DNA from: Opisthocomus hoazin
Lineage: Eukaryota > Chordata > Aves > Opisthocomiformes > Opisthocomidae
DNA: 64,000 nucleotides
Assembly (NCBI RefSeq): GCF_030867145.1
Contig: NC_134415.1
Location: forward strand, 8,782,417 to 8,846,416
Reading direction: 5' to 3'
Shown: positions 59,101 to 64,000 of the stretch, in pieces
Position numbering within the stretch: the first letter of the stretch is position 1
Layout: each line of letters begins with the position of its first letter
Notes under the pieces: model-generated
What the model saw: the letters and a program-made list of their open reading frames with translations, nothing else
The model's database searches: none
Told to the model about the DNA's origin: nothing
Program-made: the position numbers and the translations under genes

Positions 59101-62100
59101 TCCTACCTTGAAGAAGAGGGGTCTGAAAGAAGCCTCAGAAAGTTTCATAACCATACTGGTTAGACAATCAATAATGTAAGCCTCTGTCTTACCAACTTCC
59201 TCCAAATCATCCTAGAAAAATTAGAACATAATTCCAAGTTTGAAAGGTAAAAATCTGAGTTTTCAAAGCATTTTGTCTGTTTCAGACTATACCTAACCGT
59301 ACTGTTTTCTACCCCAAGAGCAACTCCACCACAGAATAGCTGATACCCAGAATTTCAGAGCACGTACGCAATGGAAACTACTAATGTTTTTGAAACAACT
59401 GGTAGAATTAGCATGTAGAGCTTGAGCTGCCTAAACAAGCTACCTGGGCGTGCTCTGTTCGGAAGTCCAGGGCTTTCATGAAAAATGCCGTCAGCTCAGA
59501 CTGATGGGAGATCAGGTTCTCCTTCTCCATGCCAACAATGTGCTCCTTCAAAATGTTCATCAGGGGACCCACGCAGTTCTGCCAAAACAAAAGCCAAGCA
59601 ATGCGAAAGCAACTGTGGTGCTGACAGTAACTGAGACGTAAGAAAGAAATTGCAGTTTTGCACTTCACACATTTACTCTTTAAAATACTGTCAATACAAT
59701 AAAATAAAATTTTTCCTGTACTTTTGGGGGGCTTAAGTTGTTAGGATTCCTGAAAAGAGTTTGGTCTCCCCTCTCCAATCCTGGAGATACCAGTTCAGTC
59801 TGAAAGGTTTACACCTACGAGACAGGAGCAAAGCCCAGATGAAAATGATGACTCAAATTCCTAGCAGATAAATCAAGGCCGTTATGAATGGGACGATCTC
59901 TCGAGCATTCATCGTCTAACATGCTAAGGACATTACGCTGGCACATTTCTCCCAAGTCTAACTTTCCTGAATCACCACTGCAGTACAAAATGAGATATAT
60001 AAAGACCACGCTGGTTCTGCCTAGGTTTTCTTCACAGCTGCTCATACAGTGCTGTGTTTTAGATTTGTGACCAAAACAACGCTGGAAACACACTGGCGTT
60101 CAGCTATCGCTGAACAGTGCTTGCACAGTGTTAAGACTTTCTTTGTTTCTTCACTCTGCTGCCCCAGTGAGTAGGCTGGTGGTGGGCAGGAGGCTGGGAG
60201 GGGACACAGCCAGGACACTTGAACCAAATTTTGCACTGCTGGTTTCTTTTTTTTCTTTCTTTCTTTTTAATCACAATGCAAAAGAAATTCTTTTCATTCA
60301 TGCAAATGAATCCTTACCTTGCGGGTGTTTGCCACTTCACTGTAACACTTTGTAACTGCAGGCAGGAGTATTCGGGGAGAAAGCCTTGTAGCTAGGATAG
60401 TTTTCAATGATGTTATGCGTAAACTCATCTGGGAAGAAGGACCAAACTCGACCGCAAACTTTTCCAAGTGGACAACCTATCAGGAAATCCAGCAAAAGTT
60501 AGGTGTACTTAAAACAACTCAAGAACTTATTGTACGGTAGCTGTCTGTTGCAAGTGTCAGATGGGAATTTTACTGTTTGCATCACCTGGACCACTTTACG
60601 TGAGGATGTCTGTGTCCAGAGCTTTGCTGTCTTCAGACAACAAACACTGAAAAAATCATGCACATCAGCGGCCGGGGGTCAGAATTACCCTCCTAGAGCT
60701 GTTAGATACACACATTTGAGGAGATCATGGATACTACAGAATGATCCTTCAAGACTCGTCTCCCTTTCTAAAGAGACAAACGACAACCTGTCAGAGGGAG
60801 GTGTAAGAGACGCTCTCATACTCTGTATCTTAGCCATCTGCATAAGAAGGTGAGTAGAAGAGTAATAGGTTACGACCTTCCACATAGTTGGGACACGCTC
60901 CTACTTCAGTTTCAGAAAGAGAAAAGTAAACTCTGTAGTTTCTTCCAGGAACTGGGCAGATCCCATCCCTGTTTACTCGTCTGTAGGAGTCTGATGGCTC
61001 ACCTGCAGCAAGCAATCCAGAAGATAAGGACTAAGGAAGTGTGGTAATGTTTCTGCAACCTTCAGCAGAGCAGTGACGGCACTCAGCAAGTAAATCTCAT
61101 TGGAGACCAGCTCCTTCTTATTTTTGAGTGTCTTCAACAGTGCCGGCATCAGCCTGTGAACAACCAAGCATAAATACAGAAAGGTGAAACCCCTGACAAT
61201 TTGGAGGCACGTTTCCAATCACATAAATCCATCTGTTAATCCTGCAGGGCCAATTTTCATATGAATTTTTACATGTGTATTTGAGAAAACTCAGTATTCT
61301 GGGCTCTTCTGCTGTGTTTCATTTTTCTCAAAGTTCATGAAGGATATTAGGTTTAGAATCACAGAATCATAGAATGGTTGGGATCAGAAGAGATCTTTAA
61401 ACATCACCCAGTCCAACCCCCCTGCTGTTGGCAGGGACAGCTCGCAGTAGATCAGGTTGCTCAAAGCCCCACCTTTAGTTTCAAGATTTAATGGCAATAA
61501 GAAATATCTATTTGTAATGAGATAAAACAGCCTTAAAAACAACAAGTTAGATGCTTGAATTCTTGAATAGGGAGAATAAAATAATGTAACATGTAGGGTT
61601 TTCAACTGTACTGGTTCTTGTGTTTTTAAATGCAATCTGTTCTACAGTAGAAACAGAATACGACCTGACTTTTCTAAAGCCATACAGATTGCCTCTCTGT
61701 TCACAGCAGCAGACTCCATAAGGGACTCCATTGATTAGAAAACCCTTAAAATTTCCCCACTAGCTTCTTAGTGCTATGACCACTAAGCACCTCCAAGTAC
61801 TATGAATACCTTTTCTCTACACAAAACACACACAGGGGCATACTGCCACTTGGCCTTCATCAGTGTTCCTTCAGTAACGCATTCGAGTGTAACCAATTCC
61901 CGCTGCAGTTGGTTCTCTTAGAAAGAACCCAATGGTACCTTGGAAGCTGAGGGACTGCTTGGGCTTTCAGCGTACAGGTGACCTCAGCTATACAGAGCAA
62001 AGCACTCCCCATCACATTCTTCTCCTCCTTCTCTGAAGAAATTAGATCAATGGCAGTTTTCAGAACAGGTACAAACGGCACCGGATTTTCTGTGCCAAAA

Positions 62101-63557
62101 CCTTTGCAGAGTAGCTTCAGGCTGAACAAAGCAGTCTGCCTGTTGATGGCTTGCTCCTCCTCTTCCTCTTTGCGTTTACGCTGCACAATAGCAATGAGCT
62201 CAGGAACTAGCTCTAAGAGCTGCAGGATCTAAGAGGACATGAGAACACAAACGTTACACACACAATCAGAAACTCGCAACCTGCAAGGTAACCATGGGCA
62301 GGTAGCCTACATCTCACCACTTGAGAGCTGCCAGCCTGACTTGCCACCACTACTGGAAGTATTTATAGAGCAAACCACTTCCACATCACTCTCTCTGCAG
62401 GTACTTCTGCTAAAGGAGCCAAGTTCAACCATGTCGCCTCACCTGCCTCTTTTGCCACTTTGTGCGCTGCTGCACCTTATTGTTCAAAAGGTCCATTGCC
62501 TTACGTCTCACAGATGGCAGCTGGTTTGTCATTAGTCCCCCAATGACAGGGATGAAGGTTTCTGTTGGCAGTAAGGCATTGACCTACAAGAAAACACAAA
62601 TAAAACAATACCATAAACACTTTTCCACGTGCGGTGACATCGCAGCCTCCAAATAAGACAGGCAAACTCTCTTCAACTTCCCAACGTGGGTTTCAGGGTC
62701 AGAGAAGAGAGGACAGGCTTGAGGCAAGCAAAAGAACTAAGTAGGTTCCAGTTACAGTACTTAACGTATGTTCACTGGCTGCTGACCAGCCAATATCCAC
62801 CAGCTCTGAGATTTTCTGAGCAATTCCTTTCGTCTACACTGGTGAGCTATCCTTTCTCACCCTAAAATACTTCTGGTGGTGCCCTGTGCATCTACATCAT
62901 GAAAACTGGAATATGCTTCACAGGCAAAATAAAAAATCCACGCTGTGAAAAGACATCTGTTTCACAGCTTGCAACAAGATCGTCAATCCTATTCTACAAA
63001 TATACTTCTGATCAGAAAAAGATTACAAAGAAAAGCATAAGGATTTTTTTTCCATTTAAACTCCACGTAGAAATATACAGCAGTTCCATTTGCATTAGGT
63101 GAACCACTTTATGAGTTAACAGTGAGAAATGCTGCCAACAGCCATTCCTCTCCACCAGGCAGACAGTGAAATGACTGTGAAATGACAGCCAGTAGAATAC
63201 TAACTAGAGGAAATAAGCATTCCTGATTTTCTTTTTTTTCTGGTTGTCCTGTCTAAGCCGTTAGCTGTAGTTACTCAAGTTGTTAGATGAGCTTAAACAA
63301 TGATGCACCAGGTTGCAGACCATCCAATAAAAATTAGTACTAATCCAACAAGAAATCCTACAAAGGTTATAATCATATTAGTAATCAAAAGCACAAATGC
63401 CCCACTGCTAGCGTGAGGGCTAACGAGACATACATTATCCAGCATATCATAGGACTTGTTAAGCAGAACCCTCCAAAATTTGGCTGTTGGCTTGTCCACA
63501 TTTCCTTCCACTGAAGATGCCACAGTGTTTATATAGTGAAGAACTTCTTCTAATAGC
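56092..63557 (-). CDS. HEATR1: HEATR1 C-terminal part (UTP10 homologue, partial)
   Basis: Twelve minus-strand exons join in frame to 1786 bases, the C-terminal 594 or so residues of HEATR1 (about 2,140 residues in human); upstream exons lie right of the window. HEATR1 (yeast Utp10) is a nucleolar HEAT-repeat protein of the small-subunit processome, needed for rRNA transcription and pre-18S processing. Exons from 5' to 3': 63557-63434, 62583-62443, 62228-61939, 61153-61003, 60476-60318, 59578-59444, 59211-59107, 59013-58845, 58117-57963, 57592-57434, 56727-56619, 56180-56092. All borders are GT-AG. The BP28 C-terminal domain should fall around the exons at 60.5-58.8 kb, and HEAT-like helices follow. 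The protein ends LGEPLQSYF as in human. The only mobile insert seen is a CR1 tail in one intron. Confidence 0.96.
56619..56727 (-). CDS. HEATR1: HEATR1 exon (penultimate)
   Basis: Acceptor gttggtttag, donor gtaatg; 36 codons plus one base. VRFAALLALVEVAQKLKENY to PFLAELME. Confidence 0.95.
57434..57592 (-). CDS. HEATR1: HEATR1 exon
   Basis: Acceptor acttccgcag, donor gttggg; 53 codons. LENMLGGDEKFQERVTAH to MRHTSAK. The AMADDSLWKPLNY stretch matches human exactly by memory. Confidence 0.96.
57963..58117 (-). CDS. HEATR1: HEATR1 exon
   Basis: Acceptor ggtatgtag, donor gtattt; 155 bases. DEAFFDSENSTEKSCLLLQ to LMMPLVDQ (first codon split). Confidence 0.95.
58845..59013 (-). CDS. HEATR1: HEATR1 exon
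   Basis: Acceptor cactttcag, donor gtaagt; 56 codons plus one base. LFDWSKTESTLKDRLLTF to NQVNVSKT; very close to human. Confidence 0.95.
59107..59211 (-). CDS. HEATR1: HEATR1 exon
   Basis: Acceptor atttttctag, donor gtagga; 35 codons. DDLEEVGKTEAYIIDCL to SFRPLFFK. Confidence 0.94.
59444..59578 (-). CDS. HEATR1: HEATR1 exon
   Basis: Acceptor ttgttttggcag, donor gtagct; 45 codons. NCVGPLMNILKEHIVGMEK to KALDFRTEHAQ. Confidence 0.94.
60318..60476 (-). CDS. HEATR1: HEATR1 exon
   Basis: Acceptor cctgatag, donor gtaagg; 53 codons, phase 0 at both ends. VVHLEKFAVEFGPSSQ to CYSEVANTRK. Confidence 0.9.
61003..61153 (-). CDS. HEATR1: HEATR1 exon
   Basis: Acceptor ttgttcacag, donor gtgagc. LMPALLKTLKNKKELVSNEI to SPYLLDCLLQ, 50 codons after one carry-over base. 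Confidence 0.95.
61357..61475 (-). mobile_element. CR1 3' tail (antisense to plus strand)
   Basis: Plus strand tagaatcacagaatcatagaatggttgggatcagaagagatc and ccagtccaacccccctgctgttggcagggaca are the reverse of a CR1 3' tail with its repeated terminal octamer. It lies in a HEATR1 intron, in the same direction as the gene. Confidence 0.92.
61939..62228 (-). CDS. HEATR1: HEATR1 exon (largest in window)
   Basis: Acceptor gtcctcttag, donor gtacca; 290 bases. It encodes ILQLLELVPELIAIVQ, a charged RKRKEEEEEQ segment, and on to AVPQLPR (last codon split, phase 2). Confidence 0.96.
62443..62583 (-). CDS. HEATR1: HEATR1 exon
   Basis: Acceptor cttgtag, donor gtgagg; 47 codons, phase 0 at both ends. 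VNALLPTETFIPVIGGL to RTKWQKRQ, with the RRKAMDLLNNK helix of a HEAT repeat. Confidence 0.95.
63434..63557 (-). CDS. HEATR1: HEATR1 exon (first in window)
   Basis: Acceptor ccatctag, donor gtatgtc. It encodes 41 codons after one carry-over base: LLEEVLHYINTVASS to KFWRVLLNKSYDMLDN. Confidence 0.93.
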
Positions 63558-64000
63558 CTAGATGGAAAGGAAGCATCTTTTAGTAAGTAACAAGGACACT
63601 AAAGAAGTTGACTTTATTACTGGAAAGCACAGAATTTCATAAAACAGCAACAATAAAGGAAAATGAAACACCTAATGGAGAGACTAGCAGATCACATCTA
63701 CATATCAACAAAAAGCTACGGCAATAAGGAAAACCCTGTGCACATTAAATAAGTCTACCTGTTACCCCCAAATTAGCATCTAGTCTAGACAACAGCAGGT
63801 CTACTTAAGAACTCTACTTTAAAACAAAAACCATCTGGGAAGATACAGATATTTTTAAATGAGCATTTAAGGAACACAGCATTTAAAATAAACCCTACAC
63901 CCTTATTCACTGAGAACAAACATAAAAGTTCAGCCTCTGCAAAAGAAACCCTCAATTTTGCATCACTGGCTGTTACAGCCCAATGACTACAACTGTGATC
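63558..64000 (-). other. HEATR1: HEATR1 intron (partial) at right edge
   Basis: AT-rich sequence upstream of the first HEATR1 exon in the window. No further exon was recognised before the edge. Confidence 0.65.

Larger units (their letters stand above)
56181..63433 (-). other. HEATR1: HEATR1 introns in window
   Basis: Introns of 80 to about 840 bases between the exons above. The only recognised insert is the CR1 tail at 61357-61475. T/C tracts occur near 60246-60268. No snoRNA with convincing boxes was found by eye, though such genes are common in ribosome-biogenesis introns. Confidence 0.6.

Overview
This is a piece of a vertebrate nuclear genome, almost certainly a bird. It has long introns, GT-AG exons of known vertebrate genes, CpG-island promoters and many CR1 LINE fragments. 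It also has two retroviral-type LTRs of a kind I remember from neoavian genomes; that memory is not checked, so the clade below 'bird' is weak. Gene order and strands match human 1q42-q43: ERO1B (-), EDARADD (+), LGALS8 (+), HEATR1 (-).

Layout. 1-5292 holds the 5' part of ERO1B on the minus strand (coding exons 1 and 2; the rest lies left of the window). Its CpG-island promoter fills about 4.9-5.95 kb and contains an exact ER-stress element (CCAAT-N9-CCACG) and a ZNF143-like site. A 5'-truncated CR1 with an open reverse-transcriptase frame follows (6.09-7.1 kb), then about 7.3 kb of gene-free DNA. EDARADD occupies 14.69-29.95 kb: six coding exons that join in frame to 209 residues ending in a death domain, with a long 3' UTR candidate to about 32.8 kb. 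The 32.8-39.1 kb interval has no recognised gene, but holds an unexplained minus-strand coding-like exon (37031-37456), a GC-rich block with a poly(A) signal, and an LTR. LGALS8 has a CpG-island promoter with a probable non-coding first exon (about 39.7 kb) and nine coding exons (41.86-53.76 kb) that join to a 315-residue two-domain galectin. HEATR1 comes in from the right on the minus strand: twelve exons give the C-terminal 594 or so residues, ending at 56092 and facing the LGALS8 3' end.

How they relate. The genes are neighbours, not a pathway: ERO1B makes disulfides in the ER, EDARADD is the EDAR adaptor for NF-kB signalling in ectodermal appendages (feathers in birds), LGALS8 binds beta-galactosides including on damaged vesicles, and HEATR1 is the UTP10-like ribosome-biogenesis factor. 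All exon joins were derived by eye from splice sites, frame and remembered human proteins. I see no new biological system. The best leads are the ERSE at ERO1B, the 37 kb candidate exon and the modular linker exons of LGALS8.
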